Positions 35,601 to 46,174 of a stretch of 53,176 nucleotides of DNA are shown here, one piece after another (position 1 is the stretch's first letter; the number at the start of each line of letters is the position of its first letter). Made by a program: the position numbers and the translations under genes. The DNA comes from Trebouxia sp. TZW2008 (Eukaryota > Chlorophyta > Trebouxiophyceae > Trebouxiales > Trebouxiaceae). A model generated the notes under the pieces. It was given only the letters and a program-made list of their open reading frames with translations. It had not been told where the DNA came from and made no database searches. The stretch is taken from positions 275 through 53,450 of the forward strand of contig BDIU01000365.1 of the NCBI GenBank assembly GCA_002118135.1, in the 5' to 3' direction.

Positions 35601-38600
35601 CTGAGCTCTTCTGCCCATATGTGCTCAACACCAGCATCAACAGTCATTGTTTTTTGGGTTGTGAGCATTGACAATGTCAGCAACATGGGACATAATACCT
35701 GAAAACTCGTTGCTTAGCCTTCTGGAAAGTTAGAACAGCAACTTTTCCGGCCGAGTCCTTCAGGGTCAGTGCCTGCTGCACCACTGAGTTCCACTCCTCA
35801 TACTCACTCTTCTTCTTCTCATGCTGCTCCAGCATTGTCGCCTGCACTGAAATGCTACACTGCTTAAACACCCTGCCAGATCCCTGATGCACAATTGCTA
35901 AACATTGTGTTGTTTTGTTGTGTTGTGTTGTGTTGTGTTGTGTTGTGTTGTGTGCTGTGTTGAGTGATATATGCCTTGTATATTTGAAACTGTGTCATGC
36001 TGACAACAATGGAGTCAATGCACAGGTGAAAAACTGGGTAGAAAGCCAGCCTGGGTAGGCGACCTTTCCTCACGACTGTTTGTCATTGATGACAGCTTGT
36101 GAATCTCAGCACCTGAACCTGCACACTTTGGTACATGGCTTTTTGACATACTCTCTGCTGCTGCTTGCGCTGCACAAGTGCTGCATGAGTGACCTGCCTT
36201 GAAATCTTCAGTGGCCATGTTGATCTTGTCCTTGACATCAGTCCAGCCATCAATGAGGCCTGGCACCTGTCCCAGCTTGCTCCACTCTGCATCTGCCTTC
36301 ATCATATCTTCAAGCAGCGTCTCAATACCCTGCCATGCAGGAGAATGATCAAGGTTCATGCTGATGAAAGCCTTGCTTGCGTAAGCGCCTTCAGAAACAA
36401 GACAAGCCTCTTGGCTTTAATTGGAAGGAAGCCAAATAATCTAGCAGGGCTCAAATCCAAGTCTACTAGATTCACTCTTCAGCATGCTAGATTTGTGCAG
36501 CACAAGTCTTGACTCTTTTGAAGAAATGAGACACAGTAAGTGGTCAGAGATTTGGGTGAACGGAGAGTCAGCAGCATGACCATGCTGCTACCATGTCTCA
36601 AGTCTTGCCACAGCAGAAAGTGTAAACTAGTCCTCTGGGCCACATGACCAAGAGCCATTTGGAACAGGAGACGTTTCAAGAGTTGTAAGCAGGTTTCCTC
36701 TCAGCAGCAGAAGCTTCAGGTACAGCGGCTGCAGCCTGCTGCATCAGTCTACGAGATATAGCAGCACAGATAAAATGAGTGGGGAGGCAACAGAAGTGAG
36801 GGGCTGCAGGTTACACCTCGAGATTGGCTTGCTGCATGAGGGCAGCATAGGCCGCTGTGACGGCAGCCTCCTTCTCTGCCACTGCTTCAGTGGCCTCCTT
36901 CTCCCCCAGCTCTATCATCTCATCCTGCAGCCCCAGTCACAGCATTTCAGTCACAATTCAAACAAACTTGCGTATAGGCTATATTGAACTTCACGCCAGA
37001 TGTGCACCATGACTTCTGACTTGCCACTGCCTCAGTGGCCTCCTTCTCCCCTGATTCTACCACTTCATCCTGCCGCCCCAAGCATTGCAATTCAGTCACA
37101 CCATCATGGCAGATCAAGCAAGTTGATGTACAGAATACATTGAGTCCAAGCCAGCTTTGCAGTGTGACTATTGATAACTCCCATGCTCTCAGTAGCGTCC
37201 TTCACCCCTAGCTCTATCAACTCATCCTGCAGCGCAGATCATTGCAGTTGAGTCACGCCATCATGGCAGATCAAGCAAGCTTGTGTACAGGCTACATCAA
37301 ACCCAAGCCAGCTTTGCATTATGATTGTTGACATCTACCACTGCCTCAGTGGCCTCCTTCTCCCGAGCTCTATATGTCCTGCAATGCCAATTGTGGCTCG
37401 CATCAGGATCAATCATTATTCAGATGCTTGCTAGTGAGGATCCATGACCCTGCTGGGCGTTTGCTGGCATACACTAGCATAGCTATCTGAACAACTCATT
37501 AAAGTTGTGGTGGTGAGAGACCTGCTAGCCTTGCAACATGTCTGCTGATGTCAGCAGTGACTCCACCAACTTAGCTGCCGCTACGTCACCAAGTCTTCCA
37601 GTGAATAGGCTTGACATACAATACTATAGGCTGGACATACAAAGAGCAAGTCAAGCCAGCGTAGGCAGCAAGTGGTAGATATGCAAAGGGGAAAGGTAGC
37701 ATTTGGACCTGATGCTGCTCAACTGCAGCAGCCACATCAGCAGCGTTGACTCGTCTATAGTCTAGGTAGGTGAGGTCCTTCACGTGGGACAGCACATAGC
37801 TGCGGTAGTCAGGGGAAGCTGCTATGGGGTTCCCAGCCAGATTGATCAACCTCAGCTTCTTGAACTGCCGCAAGTACATCACGTTGTCAAAGGCAGCAAT
37901 GTTGTTGCGGCCTGCATTCAAAATCGATAAACTGAAAGCTGCTTGCATGCAATTTGTCACAAGTATGTCACACTGTGAAAGACAGCAGCGCTGTTGCGCC
38001 CTGCAGTGGTTTATGGAGGCTGAAAGCTGTCGACATTCATGTTGTCTCAGCGCATACTGTTCAATGGAAAGAGAACAATGTGCATACAGCAGGATGCATG
38101 AAGGCATCTTATTGTGCTTCAGGTCGCAACAGCCTGTCAGGCAGCATGCATGCTTGCATCCATGGATGGCACTGCTTTGCCAATGTAATGCAGCTGATAC
38201 TCAAAGACTGCAAACGCTCTGCAGGTAACTCAGCAGGTTGCATACGTAACAGCGTGCAATGGGCATACGTAATAGCGTACACTGGCATTTGCATGGCTGC
38301 AAAAAAATCTGTGTGGGGCTGTCGTTTGCTGTTGCATGACTGGACTACGCAGAAAGGCAGTCTGCGCGCACCAAGTGACAAGACTACCAGATCCACAAGA
38401 GTATGTATGTTCTCAATCCTCTCCAGCTTGTTGCTGAAAAGAGACAAGTCAGTGAGCTTTGTCAGCTTGTCAAGGCCCTCAAGCTTACTGATGCTGTTGA
38501 AGGATAGATCCAGCCAGGTCAGGTTTACCTGCAGCATTGCCCCAAACATATGTCCAAAGTGTTTGCAGTGCTGTGCAGTCTCAGCAGTGCAAAAGATCTT

Positions 38601-39086
38601 GGCGCAATGCATGATGTAGGGTCCGCTTACAAACAAGCTGCTGAGCAAGAGAGCACCTTTTGGTGATGCAGCAGCACTAATTTTAGGTATAGCAGCTTAC
38701 CAGGTGATCCAGGTTTTCGATTTTGGTCAAGCAGTTGTTGTCTAGCTGCAGCTTGGTCAGATTGATTAGGCCATCGAGGTGATCGATCTCTACAATGTGC
38801 TTGAAGCCAAAGGCAAGGTGCTCAATGTCCTTATAGCTCATACTCTGCTGTTGCTGCTGGATGTCTGCTGCCTGAGTGTTGTGTCCTTCTAAGCTGTGTG
38901 GCTCGCCCTTGGTGACCTGTGCCTTGCCGCCATTGATCTGCATGCCATTTGCCAATCAACAAGAAATGTGCAACCGGATGAGCTTTGACCATCAGCCTTG
39001 TCAGATACCTGAATGCAATGACGTGTGAGAGCTTCTGTGATCACGTTCTCCTCCTTCTGAGGAGCTAGAGTCAATGGACCTCCCAT
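32623..39086 (-). CDS. DRC3: Dynein regulatory complex subunit 3 (LRRC48 orthologue)
   Basis: A subunit of the nexin-dynein regulatory complex linking outer doublets in motile cilia. Eleven exons, in order: 39086-39009, 38937-38701, 38528-38372, 37911-37709, 36924-36817, 36329-36198, 35841-35699, 35374-35137, 33761-33606, 33178-33095, 32751-32623. Every junction is phase-consistent, giving 554 aa (human LRRC48 is about 520). The N-terminus has leucine-rich repeats ([67 protein letters not shown]) and an LRR cap ([10 protein letters not shown]). The C-terminal half is coiled coil, ending with the family stretch around [27 protein letters not shown] and [13 protein letters not shown]. The intron after EDFK begins with GC (AAG|GCAGGT). 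At least five junction-spanning duplications lie in its introns. Its presence implies an actual or recent flagellated stage. Confidence 0.94.
33500..33592. repeat. Dispersed intronic repeat, copy 3
   Basis: The core GTACGTACCTAGCTGGGC with CTGCTGAGCC matches the other copies. It begins 14-16 bp inside the intron from the DRC3 5' splice site at 33605, read on the minus strand. Confidence 0.8.
33690..34080 (-). repeat. About 151-bp tandem array over a DRC3 exon start
   Basis: The DRC3 exon starting [12 protein letters not shown] (33761) and its acceptor recur twice on the upstream intron side, with the landmark CAGGGCCTGxxTGCTGCACGC at about 33711, 33862 and 34014. The copies keep the acceptor and about 18 codons, then run into intron-like sequence. 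They are diverged and likely non-functional. Confidence 0.88.
34370..35160 (-). repeat. About 100-bp irregular tandem array over a DRC3 exon end
   Basis: The block TGTGGTGTAGTGACT (minus-strand coding end SHYTTFF plus the donor region) recurs near 34385, 34486, 34688, 34795, 34883, 34989 and 35089, and in the real exon near 35149, spaced 60 to about 107 bp with gaps. Each copy also carries GTCTGCCTCAGCAA and GCAAACAGTTCCAATG blocks. The array fills most of the intron downstream of the real donor at 35136. Confidence 0.88.
35311..35510 (-). repeat. Duplicated start of a DRC3 exon (EGQGQGQ region)
   Basis: The Gly/Gln-rich coding segment at 35311-35365 ([16 protein letters not shown]) has a second copy about 142 bp into the upstream intron (35453-35508), reading [16 protein letters not shown]. 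The second copy is not needed for the DRC3 frame, and no good donor follows it. Confidence 0.8.
35905..35952. repeat. (TGTTG)n pentanucleotide microsatellite
   Basis: Eight or so near-perfect TTGTG/TGTTG units in an intron of DRC3, tapering into TGTGCTGTGTTGAG. Confidence 0.9.
36817..37390 (-). repeat. About 150-bp tandem array over a DRC3 exon start
   Basis: The exon [20 protein letters not shown] (acceptor at 36925) is followed upstream in the intron by diverged copies near 37080-37030, 37240-37190 and 37380-37335. These read roughly [30 protein letters not shown] and [11 protein letters not shown]. Intervening intron blocks (CAATTCAGTCACACCATCATGGC-like and GCAGATCAAGCAAG) also repeat, which shows that the unit includes intron. 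Confidence 0.85.
37877..38040 (-). repeat. 88-bp duplication at start of DRC3 LRR exon
   Basis: The acceptor and first codons of the exon at 37911 (GTTGTTGCGGCCTGCA on the plus strand at 37901) recur at about 37989 (CGCTGTTGCGCCCTGCA). The flanking CTGAAAGCTG block recurs at the same 88-bp spacing. Confidence 0.75.
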
Positions 39087-39368
39087 GCTGAAGGTGCAAA
39101 GTATCTATCGCCGGTGTGATGGCATACTGCTGCCCTAAGTTGTCCCAAATCGTGTGTGGCGTGCCTACATATCTCGTACCACACGAGATCTAGCTGAACC
39201 GCTCTGCTCGAACGTGGTGTTGGCAATCACGCCGTATGTGCACTACGTGCAAACATCAACTTGGACATGCGCGAGGGGATCCTGTAGTTGCATGGTCAGA
39301 TGCTGCGCTGCACGCTGCGCATCCTGTGCAGACCAACTTGCAGAGGACATGAAATCTGGAGCGGGCGA
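39087..39368. promoter_or_regulatory. Divergent spacer (DRC3 / unassigned locus)
   Basis: About 280 bp between the DRC3 start and the first plausible start of the plus-strand locus. Contains CG-rich stretches; no named promoter element recognised. Confidence 0.4.
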
Positions 39369-42300
39369 TGAAGACGAACAGAAATTCTGACAGCCGGGCG
39401 GGCAAGGGTTTCCATCAGGTTTTCAATGCAGGCAGTGCATTTCAAGCTGCAAGAGTTGGCCGCCGATCACAGTTGTACCCGCTTGGTTGCTGCTTTGACA
39501 CAAGACTGTACGATGCTGATGGGTTGCTAGGTCGCGCGATTGGCAATCAAGGTAATTCTTGTCTGTCTTTGAGTCTGCTTCCTCCATGCCTGACTGTGCT
39601 TTTCATCGTGCGGTAGCTATGCGCTTTTCACCGTCTGGCTTACATGCTGCCCCGCTCTGAACCCCTGCAACTCATTCAGCATAGTTGCTGTTGGGTATGA
39701 TAACGGAAGGCCATATCACCCGCCTCCAAATCCACTGAAGCGCCGCATACCATGGCTATTAAGTCTACACGGACGCGACATATACTTGCCTACTTTTGAG
39801 TAAACTTATTGCATCACCTTGTCGCAAATCAGTCTGATGTTCAACACTGTTTGCAGGTCTCACTTCTGGCCTCGAAAGATCACTGCAGGCGGCGTCGCAT
39901 GCCACATCAGAGCCAAGGTCCAATGCCGTTTGAGCATGCCGCATCCATCACAGAGCCGAGCAAACTCGCTAAACAACACCAAGGTATGCGGAGATTGCTA
40001 CTCTATACTGTTCCTTGCCCTTGGCCAGGTTATTTATCTGGGATGGGGCTTTGCCTGTCTGAGGTAGCAGCTGAGGGCATAAATCAAACAAACCAGACCA
40101 TAAACCAGCAGGGTCTCTGTACTGTGGGCACCTGCTGACCTGTCTCGCTGGGATAACCATATTTGCCTGGGCCAAAACACTCCTCACGTGTTTATTGCCC
40201 TTTGCAGGTGCTGCCAAAGCCGATCAAGCTCGCTGCAACCTTGCTGCAGAGGAATTGGTGTGACAGCTGATACATGAGCAGGTAGCCTTTGGTCTTGTCT
40301 GCTTGGTTGCTGCTGTGCACATGACTAACCCCGGACAGCTCTGCTCGTCATTGCTTTGCATGTCCCTGTTTCACGTGCTAGATCAACAGGAGTGGCGTGT
40401 TGCGGCTCAGCTTGATCATTGGCTGTGTCGTGTCTAAATCCACCCCAATATGCCAACATTGTTACAACATCTGAGACTGTCTTGTGTCAAGCTGCAGCTT
40501 CATATGTTATGTTTGTGCATGCACATTGGGTGAGCAGACGCACACTGTCTAGCATCCGATCTGCACAAATGTTCAATCATGCAGTTGCTGTTGGCTGCAG
40601 GTGTAGCTCAGGTGTTCCTGAGCATCCAGAACACAGTCTGCTCTGGCGCAATGTTGCGAAAGGCACCAGGTGAGCATTGTTTGAAACCCACTTGCCTGCG
40701 CACAGTATTGCATAGCCTTCTTGCCACGGCCCTGGTAGCACTTTTGCCCTGACCTTGGCTGCTCATAGATGAGCTCAGAGCAAAGGTCACAGTATGATAG
40801 GAAACTGTCCAGACTCTGTGTCTCGAACAGTGCTGAGCAAATGTGATCACATCAGCATACCTCGCACAATCTGCATGTGTGCTGCATTGTCAAAAGCTTG
40901 CATATCATCAGATGGGACCTCTGTTCACACAAGAGGTTTGATTTGCAGTCAAGGTCAGAGATGCAATTTTCATCTGGTGTACCACTCTGATGCAGGGCTT
41001 TCTTGGTCTTTCGTGGCTGGCTGGCCGGGCATTGGGAGGAGATTGCAATGCCATGACCTTTAAGGTAAGGTTCACTCATCATATTTGTGCCATGCTTGCT
41101 GGCTTGCTTGTCCCCATGCTGCTCAAGGACGACAACAACCCTACACATAGGAAGTGCCGTCTGACCTGAGTGATTGTCATAAGGAGTTGCTGAGAGCAGT
41201 TGTGCAAGTCCTTTGCCTTGCTTAGCCTGTAACCTGCATTTGAGGCAAGGATGAAGCAAGTTTATCTGTCAATCCACTGAAGGGCGTCAGCTCAGTGTGG
41301 AATGATCAACTACCCTCTAAGAAGTACTGAGTCTCATCTGCTGTCCATCATTGCAGTGACAGCACAAGTATTATTCATTGGCCAAGGATGATTGCTTTAC
41401 ATATATGGAATTACCGTCTGATATGTTTGAAGAGAACTTTGCGGCTTACTGAGGCCTGCAACTTATTGCACTCCCATACTCTGTGTCCTATCTTGGCCTT
41501 CTACAGCTGCCTTGTGTTTGCAGGCTGAGTATTTGTGGGCGCGTGGGTCAGCAGCAAGTGCGGCATGCAGGATGTCTGGAAGAGTTGTGCGGTGTGAGGC
41601 TCAGAAGGGGCATGCACATGTCATGAATCAGAAAGGTGTGATCTTATGTCTGGCGACTATGTTGTCTGTTGCTGCCATGAGCTGTTCCTGCCATTAGCTG
41701 TCAAGGCATTTGGACTTTGAGGTGTGGCATGCCTTACGTAAACCTGTCAGATTCTGGGTTGAGTTTCTGGCATCACCACTGTTGCAAGTCTGGGCTGTAG
41801 GACTTTGCTCAATTCTAGTGATGCAGTTGGCGGTGTTGATTGCTGACATGGGGGCTGTCCTGCCCCGAATCATCATGACTACATGATTGACATGTCACTT
41901 GCTGAGCCATACAGTTTAGCAACATACTAAGTCTGGTTGGTCTATTTGTCAGCCAGAAGTTGTCTGGATCTCAAGATGCATGCATCAAACCTGTTCAGGG
42001 CTAAACAGTTTTCTGTTGTAAAAGAATATGCGATTGGCGGTGATGACAGCTGACATGGGGCTGTCCTGCCCCTACTCATCATGATTCATGACTGACGTGT
42101 CAATGGCTGAGCCACGCAACCCCGCAACATACTGAACATGTGTATTGTTAGGCTGTGTGCAGCAAACCTGTCCACAATTAACGTCATGTGTATTACAAAC
42201 TGTGTCGTAATTGGTAGATGCAAGAGGCATTGATGACAGCTGATGTGGGGCTGTCCTGCCCCTTGTCATCATGATTAAATGATTGACACGTCACTGGCTG

Positions 42301-44904
42301 AGCCTTGCAAGCTTGCAGTATTCTAGACACAGCTCAGGAGGAGCTACTATGCAGCGCGATGTCATTTCGCATGCTAGTGGCACAGCTATGATAACAACTA
42401 ACCTTTCTGAGGCCCTGTCTTGCGTCTCAAACTTCAGCTTTGGCTGAATCCTGGTTGTTGATCAATGTACAATGTGTCAAGACTTGAACCATTTTTCCCA
42501 GTCTGTGTGCTGTTTTTCGTTGCCTTGGAGTGTGTGGGTGCTGGCTATGATGTCAATCTTTAGAGATGGCTGTCCTGCTTCTCATGTGTCAGCATGCTTG
42601 CTGAAATATTGATTTCTGAGCCATACATCATCTCATTCAAGCTCCATTTGAGTACGGCACTTGATGCATGATAGCCTATACGCAAGCATTCATGCAAAGG
42701 TCATGCCTTCAAGCCCGATGTCAGAATGTTGTGTGGTATATAGTAAGTGATGCAAGATAGGCAACAAACAACTAAGCAAGCAAAGGCAATTGTAGGCTGT
42801 GAAAGCAATCAACCACTTGGGGGCTGTCCTGCCCCCCTCATGTCAGGTTTCCTTGCTTGACAACATGGTTGCTGAGCCTGCTTTTGCTCATGCAAATGTC
42901 TGCATCACTACTGGCTGCTTCATGTCATTTGCACCCTGTATACTGTGCTGCCTGCTGCACAGGAAAGCACACAGTCTTCAACAAACTTCCTCTCTGCTGT
43001 TTGCTGCTAACCAGTTGTGTGCACACATAGTGGGCAGGTGAACGTACAAAGACTTTATGCTAATCTGATCCACGGTGTGGGCACTCAATGACTGCCAACA
43101 GTATACCCAAGGAAGGCAACACACAAGATCTGTAGGTCAGCATGCATGCGTACCCAGGTAGCCTTTTTCTGTTTTGCTGTCTATTCATCTTGAGCTGAAT
43201 TACACACTGCCTAATCTTCTCCCTTTGCATTCTGCCTCTGCTGCTATGGCATCTGTGGCAGAGGGGTGGCAAGGGGATCCCCATAAGGCACATAGTCAAT
43301 AGCAGTGTGTTGAGTCGGCTTTGAGACCCCTGATCAGCAGCCGAATAAATGACTGCCAAATTTCAATCACACTGATGCATTGCTATGCTATAAGTCTCTT
43401 GTCGCCACTGCTGCATCACCTGCTGACTGCTTCCATGTGGATGCAGGTGCTGAAGGCTTGTGCAGGCATTACGTGTTGATGATTGGAGGTGGAGGTACAG
43501 AAGCATCGTCACGGACAGTTCATCACACATTCCTGGGCTCCTTCCAAAAAGGTGAGCATTGCCTTTGTCGTATGTTCTATCAGTTGTTGTCTTGACTGCC
43601 CTGTGATGAGGTTGATGGGGAGTGAGGATACTTTCCCCGAATGATCGACGCTGATTCCAAGCTATGCTACAATGTCCTCTTTGGAGGCCAAGCCAGTAAA
43701 GCTGACCCCGTCACCCTCATCTTATGTCAACGTTTCACGTGCATGCTGCTCATCTGCTGCCTCAGCAGTGTTTCACCAATGCATATTGTTTGCAGCATCC
43801 TGCTGTCACATCTGTCACGTCTAAAGCTGCGTCAAAAGCTATTCATCAACCAGGATTTGCCTGCTGTCTTCATGAACTCCAGCCAGTGGCAGTCTGTTCT
43901 GCATCACATCAGTTGGGGCTGATAATCATGACCATGCCTGTGTGCACAGTGTCAAGTGATGACAAAAACAAATTTAGATGACGAATCTTAGGCAGTAGCA
44001 GCGTCTTGCTGATCACTGCTGTCTATGCTGAACAACCGAGGCATTTGTCTGATGACCGTATGCACATAAGCATGCTTTTTTGGGCATGAAGTAATGCACA
44101 TGGGACATGTCTTCTCACTCTGCATTGCGACGCTCCTGCAGGTTGGCAGATTCAGATGCAAAGCCAAATCTTGATGAAGTTTAGCTTTTGACATACAACT
44201 AACGACATACAACCAATGATGTTCATCAGCCAGGCTGCACAGACAGGTGAGAAGGGTTCTGACTGTGGTGTTGCGTTACTCTGTCCATTTTGGCATATGA
44301 TGGAGACTGGTGATGATGTTTAGATGGTGGCAGACCTAGAATCTTTGTAAGTCCACTGCTGAAGCGCAAACCTGATGGCGGAATCTAAGGGTCTGAAGTC
44401 TCCCATGCTCGTCATTCTCTGCAAGATCTGCATAGTAAAGGACTTGCCTTCAACAGTGTTTTGTATAGCAGGCTTTGGATGATCGTATGCCTGCCACGAC
44501 TCGTATTGCCAGTTTGCCCCTTGCTGTTGGGATTCATGCAGCAGTGAGGCTTCCTACAATTGGCACACAACACAGCAGCAACGACCTGGGCAGGCGCTGC
44601 TAGCATTCCAGGGGCCGACATTCTCTTGGGCCTGCCTTGAGCTGAGCCAAATCAGGCTGTTGCACATTCTTATCTGTATGGCATAACTGCAGGCAATGCA
44701 CATGCAGCTGCAGCTGACATATGCATGCTGTCGTGCAGGTTCTCGAGAGGCAGAACTGGTGCTGGTCATCCTCCTTGTATGGCACAGCCTTGGCACAGCC
44801 TTCCGGCTACAGCTGCAAAAAGCCCTCAGCAGTAGCAAGGCCTCGTCAAGTGTTTGTGACATTATGTCTGATGGAAATTCTTGTTTGCAATGTGCTGGAC
44901 TGTG
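39369..44904 (+). CDS. Unassigned multi-exon locus
   Basis: I cannot identify this gene, and the exon chain is tentative. Exon-like segments with good borders are 39369-39551 (MKTNRNSDSRAGKGFHQ..., ending before GTAATT), about 39858-39984 (SQGPMPFEHAASITEPSKLA), about 40209-40259 (GAAKADQARCNLAAEEL), about 40603-40671, about 41004-41062, 41523-41633, about 43447-43550, 44142-about 44182 and 44743-about 44912. Phases do not link into one unambiguous frame, so some segments may be non-coding or alternatively spliced. A five-copy repeat containing GGGGCTGTCCTGCCCC occupies 41.8-42.9 kb. Plus-strand orientation is supported by the donors and acceptors and by the divergent arrangement with DRC3. 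It could be a fast-evolving membrane or plastid protein, or a partly non-coding transcript. Confidence 0.3.
41800..42900 (+). repeat. Five-copy irregular repeat with GGGGCTGTCCTGCCCC core
   Basis: Copies centre near 41850, 42060, 42250, 42570 and 42830. The better ones read GCTGACATGGGGCTGTCCTG, then CCCC, TCATCATGA, TGACRTGTCA and GCTGAGCCA. The core GGGGCTGTCCTGCCCC can pair GGGG with CCCC. One copy, at 41.82-41.88 kb, is open as QLAVLIADMGAVLPRIIMTT before a stop. Spacing (about 190-330 bp) is looser than in the other arrays. Confidence 0.75.
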
Positions 44905-44912
44905 ACTGGTAG

Positions 44913-46174
44913 TGTTATAGCAGATCTATGGCTTGTAACATAAGTAATTGTGTTATTGCTGAAAGGGTGTGCATATCTATAATGTTGCGGCTGCACTCTT
45001 GCAGCATTCTGTGAGCTGAGTGTCACTGAATGCTATAAACAAAGGCTGCAGTGCCTGGGCAATATGCCCCGTTTGTTGCAGTGTAATGCAAACAAGTAGC
45101 TAGCTGCGTGTGCGACCCATGCATGTTTTGAGTGCTGAATGAAGCACTTGTCAAGGCTGGGCAAGTTTTGCCATGCCTGCCTGTCGAACGTTGATGAAAT
45201 GCTAATTCATACACGACTTAATAGTGACCACAACATGTGCATTTGCAAACGCCTTAAAAGGACGCGTGATGGGGAACTGCCAAGACCATGTACACACGCA
45301 ACTGTACAGCAACAAGCAATGATGTTAGTCGCCAAGGCGCATAGATTAACTACAGAAGGCAAAATTCAGCTCATAATGAGGCCAGGAGCCAGGGTCCGTA
45401 TTTGCAAAAGATTGCTAAAGCTATCACATACTGCAACAGAAGAAAGAGACAAGATCCAGTTCCCAATAGCTGTCATTCATCATGCACAGTCTATCTCAGA
45501 CTACAAAATGCATAGTGAAGTCACCGAAGGTGTCTCTAGGCAATCATGCTCAAAGCTCAACAGCTTGTCTTGTTATGCCAATCCCTTATGACATATTCAC
45601 CGCCTGCTGAATACCAGTTTGTACACCAACACGCTTTTATTATTGTGCCCAGAGGAGTTATAGCTCCATTCCTCCAGGAGTCCACTCATCACATTGGCAA
45701 AACATGGCCAAAAAGCAAAAAATGGCCAGCTGCTTAGCACTGATAGCACTTGGCAAAGAATCTGTACTGATGAACTGCGTCTGCAAAGGTCTTTATGGAA
45801 TAGACCAGAGCAAACCCTGTGCCGCTGACCTGCACAGCCACATGAAACAGGTGAAAACCACAGCGCATGTGAGCATTTAATTTTGATGTCGCACAGCAGT
45901 GTTAGCAGGAAAGCACAGGATGTCACAAGCCAAAGCACAATCTTCAAGCACAAATTTTGTATGCATCACTTGAGATTGTTTCATGCAAGCTTTTGAAGCT
46001 TGTGCATGTGAGCAGGCAAGCACAGGTTGTGACAAGCCAGCGCTCAGCAATCAAGCACAAAATCCACATGCAGCGCTTGAGATCTGTTGATGCAAGTCTT
46101 GGATGCACGTGCATGCCATATGCAGCTGACGGCAAACAGCAGCGGTACATCATGCTGTGTCTATGGGAACTTAC
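44913..46174. other. Spacer with a tandem duplication, no firm gene
   Basis: Lies between the unassigned plus-strand locus and the last exon I can place for the AUX1-like gene. It may hold the missing C-terminal exon of the carrier. A 150-aa intronless frame at 45139-45591 (plus) has no recognisable similarity or composition and is not called. A roughly 106-bp tandem pair lies at 45908-46117 (AAGCACAGG.TGTCACAAGCC / TCAAGCACAAA / CTTGAGAT blocks). Confidence 0.4.

Noticed and set aside
45139..45591. 150-aa intronless plus-strand frame
   Set aside because: No recognisable domain, no codon pattern like the neighbouring genes, and all other genes here are intron-rich. Not strong enough to call.
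45597..45953. C-terminal exon of the AUX1-like gene
   Set aside because: The frame is Cys- and Leu-rich with some hydrophobic stretches, but it does not resemble the AUX1 C-terminus and has no phase-matched acceptor.
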